Origin: Pseudomonas bohemica
Lineage (GTDB): Bacteria; Pseudomonadota; Gammaproteobacteria; Pseudomonadales; Pseudomonadaceae
Assembly: GCF_002934685.1 (NCBI RefSeq)
Contig: NZ_NKHL01000108.1
Span: 522-45,589, forward strand
Direction of reading: 5' to 3'
Length of the DNA stretch: 45,068 bases
In this document: piece by piece, positions 1 to 7,633 of the stretch
Layout of the letters: the number at the start of each line of letters is the position of its first letter
Position numbering within the stretch: position 1 is the stretch's first letter
Notes under the pieces: generated by a model
The model's input: only the letters and a program-made list of their open reading frames with translations
The model's database searches: none
What the model was told of the DNA's origin: nothing
Position numbers and translations under genes: made by a program

Positions 1-427
1 CTGCTTGGTCATCTGCCACCTCAGTCTGGCGGGTATTCTCGCCTAAATGAGTGTCCGGTTTCATTAGACCACTACAAGTGCTCTATTCCTTCAATACCCT
101 TATGATCTGCGAAACCATTGCTGCCCCCTTGTGTGTACCAGATGCCGGCAACCACTGGCTCAAATTCCTTCTCGTCCATGCCACGCCCGCCATAGCTGTC
201 CGAAACACGTCCAGAAGCGCGGGCCTTGTGATCAGTGGTTCACAGTCATCCGAATTATGCGCGTAACGTAGCGACGCGGACCGGATGGCGTGGGAAGCCA
301 GTGGTTTGTCCTGGCACATCGCTGGCAGAGCATGGCGACGAGTGGACCTGTGAACAACGTCAAGTTTGTTGCTGCCTCGCAATTGCTCTATCTTGAGCCC
401 ATGGTCTGGGTTGCGGGGCGGCTGAGT
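1..427. other. Left-end non-coding stretch, possible IS remnant
   Basis: I can support no gene here. Short open frames exist on both strands but resemble no family and lack ribosome sites. Around 47-77 the sequence GTGTCCGGTTTCATTAGACC reminds me of insertion-sequence termini seen in pseudomonads, and a short frame ending just before it (stop near 44-46) could be the tail of a transposase lying outside the window. That is an impression from memory, with no partner repeat visible. Confidence 0.25.
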
Positions 428-1432
428 ATGCATCGAGATAATGACGAGATTTATGCCGCTGACCTTGAAGCACAGAGCGCAATGCTTGATGCGACTCCAG
501 ATTGCTTAAAAATCCTCGCTCCAGACGGCACATTGGTAACCATGAACAGCGCAGGCTGTCTTGCTCTGGGTGTGACCAAAGCACAGGTCAAGGGAAGCGC
601 CTGGATAACACTACTCCCTTCGCCGGTTCACTCTGCCGCCACCGATGCGTTCGCCCAGGCATTGAGCGGCAATACTGCTCGATTCGCGGGGTATAGCGAG
701 GGGCCCGAGCGGATCACCTATTGGGATAATCTCCTTACTCCCGTCGTTGACCGGGCAGGGAAGGTGAGTTCAATCGTCTGCGTTTCGCGAGATGTAACCG
801 AGCAGACGTTGCTTCGGCGCCAACTGGATAAATCCTTGGAGAGAGAGCAACTGCTTTCACGCGAGATGCTCCATCGGATAAAAAATATTTTCTCGGTGGT
901 CGGCGCAGTCGTAATGATGTCGGACAGAGAAGCTCGCGCGTCCGGCGGACCGGATGGGGTGGCTGGAATTGTGTCCAACAAGCTGAGTGCGCTTGGTCGG
1001 GCCTATGAGTCTGTGCTGGCCGGACCGGATATTTCGAACGTTGACATGGAGGCGTTCATTGCCTCGGTCCTGAATCCGTTCGGGTCGCAATGTCGGTTTA
1101 CAGGGCCGAAACAACTAGTCCCGCAGGCGCTCTGTAATACCTTCGCACTTTTCTTTCATGAACTGGCCACCAATTCCGTTAAGCATGGTTCGCTGAGTGT
1201 CGCTAAGGGCGAGGTTCATGTCCGCTGGTCTCGCACAGATGACGCTTTGAGAATCGATTGGCGGGAGGTTGGCGGTCCGCCGATAGCCGCGCCGCCAGAG
1301 AGATCCGGTTTCGGCACGCATATGATTGATCGGCTCGCCAAGTCGACCGGTGGCGCCATTACCCGAAGTTGGGATTCTGGTGGACTGTACGTGCAGTTAA
1401 TGGTCCCGCGTCCCAATAGCGAGCCAGGATAA
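428..1432 (+). CDS. PAS-HWE family sensor histidine kinase
   Basis: A 334-residue soluble histidine kinase. An N-terminal PAS domain (about 15-125, with the typical D-x-T-P-D-C start) is followed by an HWE-type kinase core. The phospho-accepting His149 lies in a LHRIKN motif. An N box with FHELATNSVKHG follows, and then the W-R-E triplet that names the HWE class. No membrane segment is visible, so it probably senses a cytoplasmic cue such as light or redox through the PAS pocket. That is inference from the family, since no FAD-binding or bilin-binding residue is obvious. The frame is open upstream to 290, but ATG 428 starts just before the PAS homology. No response regulator is adjacent, so it is an orphan in this window. 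Its transcription ends at the hairpin at 1451. Confidence 0.8.
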   Translation: MHRDNDEIYAADLEAQSAMLDATPDCLKILAPDGTLVTMNSAGCLALGVTKAQVKGSAWITLLPSPVHSAATDAFAQALSGNTARFAGYSEGPERITYWDNLLTPVVDRAGKVSSIVCVSRDVTEQTLLRRQLDKSLEREQLLSREMLHRIKNIFSVVGAVVMMSDREARASGGPDGVAGIVSNKLSALGRAYESVLAGPDISNVDMEAFIASVLNPFGSQCRFTGPKQLVPQALCNTFALFFHELATNSVKHGSLSVAKGEVHVRWSRTDDALRIDWREVGGPPIAAPPERSGFGTHMIDRLAKSTGGAITRSWDSGGLYVQLMVPRPNSEPG

Positions 1433-1450
1433 CCAAAAGTCTGGACAGCG

Positions 1451-1474
1451 AACCCGCGTCGGCGGGTTTTTATT
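1451..1474 (+). terminator. Rho-independent terminator of the HWE kinase gene
   Basis: AACCCGC (1451-1457), loop GTCG, GCGGGTT (1462-1468), then a T-rich run. A 7-bp perfect stem with a tetraloop and a U tract 19 nt after the kinase stop codon is a standard intrinsic terminator. Confidence 0.8.
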
Positions 1475-1622
1475 ACCCGCACAAGCGCATGTCCGCGATC
1501 AACTACGCCAACGAAAGGCTGCGCACCATCAGGCGCTTTTAATCGAAATCAATTGGGTCAGGCAGTATGAACACGCGTGGCGGCGCGCGGAATTCGAGCG
1601 TGGTAATGAGTCCGCAGTGTGG

Positions 1623-2375
1623 TTACCGCGGCATAAAACTGAGCTGCCAGCTCCGGGGAATCGCCGCAGACACAATGGCCAATGCCAGGGTAAACAGTCC
1701 GCTGACAACCATCGCCTTCATTCCGAAGGATTGGGCTAGAAGCCCTCCGGCGATGGCACCGGCAAGCATTCCACCCCAAGGGATAAGCTGAACTCGCCAG
1801 CCGTTGCGGCGCTCGCCCAGCACCCAGCGGCCTAATCCTCGGCCAAATCTGGAAAGGGCACCCGTGACGTAGGTGAGTCCTATCGGCAAGCCATTTACCT
1901 CTTCAACAACGGCATTAATCATCCCCATCGCGATGACCGCTAGCAGAAAGGGCGTGGGACTCTCACCGATCAATCCGCACAGACAGAGTAGAAGTCCGAC
2001 TCCCAAGAGCAATGGCCAGGCCCGTCGCCTTGAACAGCGGGAGGCAATAACCCCAATTGCATTGCCAATGACGAATGCAACGATGAGCATTGCGATGCGC
2101 ATTGCAAGGATGGGACTTTCGCTATCGATGGACACTGCCAAGCGTGTCGTATTACCACTCATAAACGAGACGAAATTCCCTGTGGCCATGAAGCCGATTG
2201 CGTCAGTCATGCCTGCAATCATGGACAACATCGCGACAAAACACAGCCCAACGCGTCCCCGCAGCCGAGCCAGCTTCTTGCCTGCAATGCTCACGGTCAT
2301 AGCTTCTGGAAGCACCACTACCTCGTAGAATTCATCAGGAAAGTCGCAAGAGGGAAGATCGTTGATCAGGGACAT
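1623..2375 (-). CDS. DUF1275 (YoaK-type) membrane protein
   Basis: A 250-residue inner-membrane protein of the YoaK/DUF1275 family. The family signature is seen near the N terminus: an A-G-x-T-D-A-I-G-F segment followed by F-V-S-F-M-S-G-N-T-T. About six hydrophobic segments follow, ending in a short basic tail. Family members are uncharacterised or suspected transporters, so no substrate is proposed. ATG 2375 is chosen over an upstream TTG at 2405. A start at ATG 2303, nearer the conserved part, is also possible, and none has a strong ribosome site. It is transcribed toward the HWE kinase and appears monocistronic. Confidence 0.75.
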   Translation of the reverse strand: MSLINDLPSCDFPDEFYEVVVLPEAMTVSIAGKKLARLRGRVGLCFVAMLSMIAGMTDAIGFMATGNFVSFMSGNTTRLAVSIDSESPILAMRIAMLIVAFVIGNAIGVIASRCSRRRAWPLLLGVGLLLCLCGLIGESPTPFLLAVIAMGMINAVVEEVNGLPIGLTYVTGALSRFGRGLGRWVLGERRNGWRVQLIPWGGMLAGAIAGGLLAQSFGMKAMVVSGLFTLALAIVSAAIPRSWQLSFMPR

Positions 2376-2405
2376 CGTATAGCTCGACTGACGGCTTAAT
2401 CGCAA

Positions 2406-2681
2406 TCCCTCTATGGATCGGAGTTGCTTACCGCCTCAGCTTCGCCAGTTTTCCCCCGCCGCTGACCGCGGGCTCGGTGACTCTAACCCTTGTCATTTTC
2501 CTGATCTGTTTCTTCCCATTGCTTGGATCAGATGAGTGCCCGGATTCACACACTCCTCACATCCTTGCTCAACTCAAACCGCGTGAATGGCTCGGTCGGC
2601 ATGCAGCATCTGGGAGGCTTCGTCCGTGCCCGTTCGTTTGTGTGGGTGCAGGGTGCCGTCTGCTGACATAGGGGGGGCGAA
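2406..2681. other. Intergenic stretch between DUF1275 gene and polyamine operon
   Basis: About 275 bases with no supported gene. Short frames on both strands show no family resemblance. It should contain the promoter of the leftward DUF1275 gene, but I cannot point to a convincing -35/-10 pair. A run of seven G at 2671-2677 lies just before the terminator of the leftward polyamine operon. Confidence 0.4.
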
Positions 2682-2713
2682 TTGAAACAAGGTGCGCCCA
2701 ATACGAGCGCACC
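2682..2713 (-). terminator. Terminator of the polyamine operon
   Basis: Read on the minus strand, GGTGCGC (2713-2707) pairs with GCGCACC (2697-2691) across a 9-nt loop and is followed by TTGTTTCAATT. The 7-bp GC stem with a U-rich tail lies 13 nt past the stop codon of the dehydrogenase gene. Confidence 0.75.
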
Positions 2714-2725
2714 CGTGCTCGAGGC

Positions 2726-3964
2726 TTACTCGTCCCAGGGACGATCGCCGTTCTCATCCTTGATGCGAGTCGGCAGGCCCATCACGTCGAGCGCCTTCAG
2801 GAACGCCTGTGCAGGCAGCTCCTCGACGTTGACCATGCGCTTCACATCCCATTCGCCACGGGCAACCAGCAGGGCCGCTGCGACTGGCGGCACGCCTGCG
2901 GTGTAGGAGATGCCCTGGCTATCGGTTTCGGCGAAGGCTTCTTCGTGGTCGGCGACGTTGTAGATGAACACCTCGCGCGGCTTGCCATCCTTGGTGCCCT
3001 TGACCAGATCACCGATGCAGGTCTTGCCGGTATAGCCCGGTGCCAGTGAGGCAGGGTCGGGCAGTACGGCCTTGACCACTTTCAGCGGCACGATCTCGAC
3101 GCCTTCGGCGGTCTTGACCGGTTGCTCGGAAAGAAGGCCGAGGTTTTTCAGTACGGTGAACACATTGATGTAGTGCGCACCGAAGCTCATCCAGAATCGC
3201 ACGTTGGGCACGTCGAGGTTTTTCGACAGCGAGTGCACTTCATCGTGGCCGGTGAGGTAGAGGTCCTGCGCGCCTACGACTGGTAGATCGTCGGTGCGCT
3301 TGACTTCGAACATGGTGTTGCTGGTCCACTGGCTGTTCTGCCAGCTCCACACCTGTCCTGTAAATTCGCGAAAGTTGATTTCCGGGTCGAAGTTGGTGGC
3401 GAAATATTTGCCATGGGAGCCGGCATTGACGTCGAGGATGTCGATCGAATCAATGCGGTCGAAATACTGTTGTTGCGCCAGCGCCGCATAGGCGTTGACC
3501 ACACCCGGATCGAAGCCGATGCCCAGAATGGCGGTGACGTTTTTCTCCCGGCATTCCTCGAGGTGTTTCCACTCGTAGTTACCGTACCAGGGCGGCGTTT
3601 CGCAGACTTTGCCCGGCTCTTCGTGGATGGCGGTATCCAGGTAAGCCGCGCCGGTATCGATGCAGGCACGCAGCACCGACATGTTGAGGAACGAGGAGCC
3701 GACGTTGATGACGATCTGCGATTCGGTTTCCAGAATCAGCGATTTGGTCGCTTCGATATCCAGCGCGTTCAGGGCATAGGCCTTGATTTGCGCAGGCTGC
3801 TTGAGGCTGCCCTTGGCGTTGACGCTGTCGATGATGGCCTGGCACTTGGAGATGTTGCGCGACGCGATGGCAATACGACCGAGTTCATCGTTATGCTGCG
3901 CGCACTTGTGGGCCACCACCTTGGCGACACCTCCTGCACCAATGATAAGAACGTTCTTCTTCAA
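2726..3964 (-). CDS. Carboxynorspermidine/saccharopine dehydrogenase family protein
   Basis: A 412-residue protein of the saccharopine-dehydrogenase-like family, most like carboxy(nor)spermidine synthase. That enzyme condenses an aminopropionaldehyde equivalent (aspartate semialdehyde) with a diamine using NADPH. The N terminus is a Rossmann fold with VLIIGAGGVAKVVAHKCA, and a conserved Y-L-D-T-A-I-H segment follows near residue 105. The start is TTG 3964, which has a strong AAGGAGAG site 10-12 nt upstream; no ATG fits as well. It lies 26 nt after the decarboxylase gene, so the two are an operon making a carboxylated polyamine and then decarboxylating it. Saccharopine dehydrogenase proper is a possible alternative, but the neighbour argues for the polyamine role. 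Confidence 0.82.
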   Translation of the reverse strand: MKKNVLIIGAGGVAKVVAHKCAQHNDELGRIAIASRNISKCQAIIDSVNAKGSLKQPAQIKAYALNALDIEATKSLILETESQIVINVGSSFLNMSVLRACIDTGAAYLDTAIHEEPGKVCETPPWYGNYEWKHLEECREKNVTAILGIGFDPGVVNAYAALAQQQYFDRIDSIDILDVNAGSHGKYFATNFDPEINFREFTGQVWSWQNSQWTSNTMFEVKRTDDLPVVGAQDLYLTGHDEVHSLSKNLDVPNVRFWMSFGAHYINVFTVLKNLGLLSEQPVKTAEGVEIVPLKVVKAVLPDPASLAPGYTGKTCIGDLVKGTKDGKPREVFIYNVADHEEAFAETDSQGISYTAGVPPVAAALLVARGEWDVKRMVNVEELPAQAFLKALDVMGLPTRIKDENGDRPWDE

Positions 3965-3990
3965 TTTCTTTCTCTCTCCTTTCCGCCAGC

Positions 3991-5088
3991 TTACGAGAGG
4001 CTGGACAGGTAATCGTCGAAACCAAACTCACGAACCACTTCGACTGTACCGTCGAGTTGTTTCACCGCAATGGACGGCATTTTCAGGCCGTTGAACCAGT
4101 TTTTCTTGACCATGGTGTAGCCCGCCGCGTCCACGAACGACAGCCGATCGCCGATGGCCAACGGACGATCGAATGGGTATTCACCGAAGATATCCCCCGC
4201 CAGGCACGATTTACCGCACACCATGTACGTGTGCTCGCCCGCGCTGGGGGCCAGCTTGGCGTCCAGGCGATAGATCAGCAGGTCCAGCATATGCGCTTCG
4301 ATAGAGCTGTCGACCACGGCCAGGTGCTTGCCGTTGTACAGGGTGTCAAGCACGGTGACTTCCAGCGAGGCGCTTTGCGTGATGGCGGCTTCGCCCGGCT
4401 CCAGATACACCTGCACGCCGTATTTCTGCGAGAAAGCCTTCAGGCGTGCGCAAAACGCGTCCAGCGGATAGCCTTCGCCGGTGAAATGGATGCCGCCACC
4501 GAGGCTGACCCACTCGACCTTGTGCAGCAAATGACCGAAACGCTCTTCGATGGTCGACAGCATCTGGTCGAAAAGGCTGAAATCGCCGTTTTCGCAGTTG
4601 TTGTGGAACATGAAGCCGCTGATCTGCTCGATCACTTTCTCGATTTTCTCGGGGTCCCACTCGCCCAGGCGGCTGAACGGTCGCGCCGGGTCAGCCAGCA
4701 GGTAATCAGAGCTGCTCACCTGCGGGTTGACGCGCAGACCGCGCACTTTGTCTGTGCAGGCCGGAGCATGGCGCTCCAGCTGGCTGATGGAGTTGAAGAT
4801 GATCTTGTCGCAGTTTTCGAGCATCTCTTCGATCTCGTCATCTGCCCACGCCACGCTGTACGCGTGGGTCTCGCCGGCGAACTTCTGGCGACCCAGCTTC
4901 AATTCATAGAGCGACGAAGACGTGGTCCCGTCCATGTACTGCTGCATCAGGTCGAACACCGACCAGGTCGCGAAGCACTTGAGCGCCAGCAGGGCCTTGG
5001 CACCGGATTGCTCGCGCATGTACGCGATCTTTTCCATGTTGCGCAGCAGCTTTTCTTTATCAATGAGGTAGTACGGCGTTTTGATCAT
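3991..5088 (-). CDS. nspC: Carboxynorspermidine decarboxylase
   Basis: A 365-residue PLP-dependent decarboxylase of the alanine-racemase fold III type. The PLP lysine is in ALLALKCFATW near residue 37. The phosphate-binding glycines are in WVSLGGGIHFTGEGY, and the C-terminal active-site loop contains CGKSCLAGD. The length and this loop fit carboxy(nor)spermidine decarboxylase better than ornithine, arginine or diaminopimelate decarboxylases. The ATG has a GGAGG ribosome site 8 nt upstream. It is the first gene of the leftward operon with the dehydrogenase at 2726-3964. The pair would give norspermidine or spermidine independently of S-adenosylmethionine. Which diamine is used cannot be read from the sequence. 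Confidence 0.88.
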   Translation of the reverse strand: MIKTPYYLIDKEKLLRNMEKIAYMREQSGAKALLALKCFATWSVFDLMQQYMDGTTSSSLYELKLGRQKFAGETHAYSVAWADDEIEEMLENCDKIIFNSISQLERHAPACTDKVRGLRVNPQVSSSDYLLADPARPFSRLGEWDPEKIEKVIEQISGFMFHNNCENGDFSLFDQMLSTIEERFGHLLHKVEWVSLGGGIHFTGEGYPLDAFCARLKAFSQKYGVQVYLEPGEAAITQSASLEVTVLDTLYNGKHLAVVDSSIEAHMLDLLIYRLDAKLAPSAGEHTYMVCGKSCLAGDIFGEYPFDRPLAIGDRLSFVDAAGYTMVKKNWFNGLKMPSIAVKQLDGTVEVVREFGFDDYLSSLS

Positions 5089-5467
5089 TTCGTGGCCTCC
5101 GCCAATGCCAGCCGAAAAAGGACGGCGATTGTGCCTTCACTCGAAGTGGATCGAAAGGGTGAAAAGGACTTTTTGCTGCTAAATGCGACGTTCGTGGCCT
5201 AAATTCCCCCATCGCTGAAACATTTTGAGGTCGGTTGGCTGACCCCAAAGGCCCGGCCTGACACACGTTTGTGCACGAACGGATGCGTTATATCGCTCGA
5301 TGATGACAAAGCGGGTGCGTCCGGGTGTGTCGCTCCGAGTGTGGCAGTCGCAAACCTCAGCTGAATCGAACTGCCGTGCCCCTACCAAACCACCCCAAGC
5401 TCTTTTAACATTCGTTTGAATACGTATGCATTTATCTTTACGACACGCCCTTCAGGGAGACAACACG
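5089..5467. promoter_or_regulatory. Divergent promoter region of nspC operon and SDR gene
   Basis: 379 bases between two divergent genes with no supported ORF. It contains a near-perfect 14-bp palindrome, GTTTGTGCACGAAC at 5267-5280 (one mismatched pair), and the operator-like sequence at 5417-5432 listed separately. No convincing sigma70 hexamer pair could be assigned for either direction. Confidence 0.5.
5417..5432. promoter_or_regulatory. Operator-like site A (shared with 7317-7332)
   Basis: TGAATACGTATGCATT, with an ATACGTAT palindromic core, ends 35 nt upstream of the SDR start. The identical 16 bases recur at 7317-7332 upstream of the dehydrogenase gene that converges on this one. The core resembles operators of FadR/GntR-type regulators. 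The exact repeat is seen directly; the regulator class is inference. Confidence 0.6.
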
Positions 5468-6250
5468 GTGGCAAATGAATACGAATCGCTGGGCATGCCC
5501 TCATTTCGGCTCGATGGCAAGGTGGCGTTGATGACCGGCGCGGGCACTGGAATCGGGGCCGGGGTGGCGCTGGCATTCAGTGCGGCGGGTGCAGATCTGA
5601 TTCTGGTTGCCCGCACGCAAGCCAATCTGGATCGGGTCGCAGAGATCATTCGCGCCAGAGGCGGCAAGGTCACGACGGTTGTCTGCGATGTCACCGACAG
5701 CGCTGCGATTCGGGCTGTGATCAGTGACGTTCCGAGGCTGGATATTCTGGTGAACAACGCTGGCACGAACTTCCCTGAGCCGATGCTGGACGTCACCGAC
5801 GAGCATCTGGACGCGATGATCGACCTGAATGTCCGTGCGTGTTTCGTGACCGCGCAGGCAGCTGTGCGCAAGATGCTGGCCAATGCCGGGGCGGATGCGG
5901 GGGTGATCATCAACGTCTCGTCGCAAATGGGTCATGTCGGCTCGCCGAATCGCACGGTGTACTGCATGACCAAACACGCGGTGGAAGGGCTGACCAAGGC
6001 CATGGCTGTCGAGCTGGCCGATCGGGGCATTCGGGTGAATACACTGTGCCCGACCTTCGTCGACACGCCGATGGTGCGCAAGATCGTGGACACCCCCGAG
6101 AAAGAAGCGTTTCTGGTCTCGAAAATCCCCATGGGGCATATGGCGAAAATGGAGGACGTCGTTGGCGCTGCGCTTTATCTCGCGGGGCCTTCGGCGAGAA
6201 TGGTCACCGGGACGTCCTTGAAGGTGGATGGGGGCTGGACGGCGCAATGA
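5468..6250 (+). CDS. Short-chain dehydrogenase/reductase (SDR)
   Basis: A 260-residue classical SDR oxidoreductase. It has the cofactor-binding TGAGTGIG near residue 22, the NNAG motif near 97, the catalytic Ser in NVSSQMGHVG, and the YCMTK catalytic Tyr-Lys pair. The C terminus has the usual GTSLKVDGGWT ending. The substrate is not readable. Family members close in layout act on sugar acids or 3-oxo acids (gluconate 5-dehydrogenase type). GTG 5468 is chosen because a GGGAGA site sits 7 nt upstream; an ATG at 5426 is in frame but has none. It converges on the dehydrogenase gene at 6288-7253, with which it shares an upstream operator sequence, so both probably serve one catabolic route. Confidence 0.85.
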   Translation: MANEYESLGMPSFRLDGKVALMTGAGTGIGAGVALAFSAAGADLILVARTQANLDRVAEIIRARGGKVTTVVCDVTDSAAIRAVISDVPRLDILVNNAGTNFPEPMLDVTDEHLDAMIDLNVRACFVTAQAAVRKMLANAGADAGVIINVSSQMGHVGSPNRTVYCMTKHAVEGLTKAMAVELADRGIRVNTLCPTFVDTPMVRKIVDTPEKEAFLVSKIPMGHMAKMEDVVGAALYLAGPSARMVTGTSLKVDGGWTAQ

Positions 6251-6287
6251 TGCTCAGCCACCCTCTGGCAAGGGGTGGCGAAGAACC

Positions 6288-7253
6288 TCAATCGCGTTCG
6301 AAGGTGCGACGTTGGGCGCTGAAGGCCATGAGTGCGCGATCACGCCATCCTCGGCGTGCTTCAAGCTGATCGTGAGCCAGGAATTGGCGGCGTTGAGCTT
6401 CGACGTTCGCGATCAGCTCGGGGCTCCACTCACCTGCGTGGGACCGCGAGTCGGCGATGCTTCGATAAAGCGGCCCCAGGCGCTGGGCATAGTCGGCCAC
6501 GCCGCCCACAGCGTTCAAGTCGATCGTTTCAAACGGCCCCATGAACGACCATCGCCAACCCAGGCCGTCGCGCACCGTCTTGTCGATATCCTCGCAGCTG
6601 GCGACGCCTTCTTCCACCAATGCCCAGGCTTCGCGCAGCAGCACCGCTTGAAGGCGATTTAGCACGAAGCCGTCTATCTCTTTGCGCACGTGCACCACGC
6701 TCTGCCCCACTGCTTCCATCAGCGCCGCCGTGAATTCGACGACCTCCGGCGCGGTGTCAGGGGAGGGTACTATTTCAACCACAGGCACCAGGTATGGCGG
6801 GTTGACGGGGTGAGCGATGATGACTCTGGGCGTGATCTTCAGGCCCGAGGCGAACGCCGACGCAGGAATGCCCGACGTCGAGCTGCCGATGATGAGGTCC
6901 GGTGCGGCGACCGCTTCCAGCTCGAGCATGAGTGAGCGCTTGATCTCGGTGCGTTCCAGGATCGACTCCTGAACGTACACGGCGCCGTCCACGGCCTGGG
7001 CCAGCGTGTCGCAGACCGTCAGGCGCGCCAGGATCGCGTCGGCCGGTTCGCTCAGCAATCCGTGGGCGGTGAGGTCAGCGATCTGCCCCTCGATCAATGG
7101 CACCGCGGCGCTCGAAATTGCCGGATTGGCGTCGTAGATCCGAACGGGAAGTCCGGCTCTGGCGAATACCAGCGCCCATCCGGCACCGACCAGACCCGCC
7201 CCCACGATGGCAATGGGACGGCCTTGGGTCAGGGTTTGGAGTTCATGCATCAT
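6288..7253 (-). CDS. 3-hydroxyacyl-CoA dehydrogenase-like (lambda-crystallin/carnitine dehydrogenase type)
   Basis: A 321-residue NAD-dependent dehydrogenase. An N-terminal Rossmann fold (PIAIVGAGLVGAGWALVFA) and a catalytic-domain segment (AHPVNPPYLVPVVEIVPS) containing the His of the His-Glu pair are followed by a helical C-terminal domain with FVLNRLQAVLLREAWALVEEG. The single-domain length and the HPVNPP form fit the branch with L-gulonate 3-dehydrogenase (lambda-crystallin) and L-carnitine dehydrogenase rather than FadB-type beta-oxidation enzymes. Two ATGs are adjacent at 7253 and 7250. It faces the SDR gene across 37 nt. No CoA ligase or thiolase is nearby, so a free hydroxy acid is the likelier substrate. 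Confidence 0.82.
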   Translation of the reverse strand: MMHELQTLTQGRPIAIVGAGLVGAGWALVFARAGLPVRIYDANPAISSAAVPLIEGQIADLTAHGLLSEPADAILARLTVCDTLAQAVDGAVYVQESILERTEIKRSLMLELEAVAAPDLIIGSSTSGIPASAFASGLKITPRVIIAHPVNPPYLVPVVEIVPSPDTAPEVVEFTAALMEAVGQSVVHVRKEIDGFVLNRLQAVLLREAWALVEEGVASCEDIDKTVRDGLGWRWSFMGPFETIDLNAVGGVADYAQRLGPLYRSIADSRSHAGEWSPELIANVEAQRRQFLAHDQLEARRGWRDRALMAFSAQRRTFERD

Positions 7254-7633
7254 TGCTCACCTTCTTATGATTGTTTGCCAATATTGGCGCAGATGTGTCG
7301 TTGACGATAAATATTGTGAATACGTATGCATTGAGTCTAGAAGCAAGGTTTCCGACTGGTCAAGGTGAGTTGGCGTTGTGGGCAGGGCGATGCTCACGCA
7401 AGCGTTCCTGACAACTCTTTCACCTCCATGGCTATCTGCTACAGCCATCAACCAGCAATCAAATGAGTGACAAAATGTCGCAATCGCTCCGACACGAGTA
7501 AGATAGGCACCCTGATTTTTCATCTCCCCCTATTTTCTTCGCACGGACCTGCGTCGAGCGTCGTGAAAACCGACCTCCGGGGCGCCGTTTCGAACCTGTA
7601 TTGATAGAGCAAATAGAGAAAAGGCGATTACTG
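7254..7633. promoter_or_regulatory. Divergent promoter region of dehydrogenase gene and maeA
   Basis: 380 bases with no supported gene. It holds operator-like site B (7317-7332) for the leftward gene. For the rightward maeA gene, a TAAGAT at 7499-7504 could be a -10 box but has no good -35 partner. A small GACA-AAA-TGTC inverted repeat lies at 7469-7479. Confidence 0.4.
7317..7332. promoter_or_regulatory. Operator-like site B (shared with 5417-5432)
   Basis: This is an exact second copy of TGAATACGTATGCATT, ending about 64 nt upstream of the start codon of the leftward 3-hydroxyacyl-CoA-dehydrogenase-like gene. Both copies have the same orientation on the plus strand although the genes they precede face opposite ways. 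That is what a nearly symmetric repressor site would allow. Confidence 0.6.

Noticed and set aside
83..433. A 116-codon minus-strand frame at the left end
   Set aside because: No recognisable domain or ribosome site, and it overlaps the kinase start; it is most likely chance.
1491..1545. Short ATG frame (17 codons) after the HWE kinase terminator
   Set aside because: No ribosome site, no homology recognised, and length within chance.
3413..4012. Long plus-strand open frames opposite the polyamine operon and similar long antisense frames elsewhere (for example 36064-38466, 40708-42108)
   Set aside because: They are mirror frames of high-GC genes; their residue composition (many Arg, Gly, His, Gln) and lack of family motifs or ribosome sites argue against coding.
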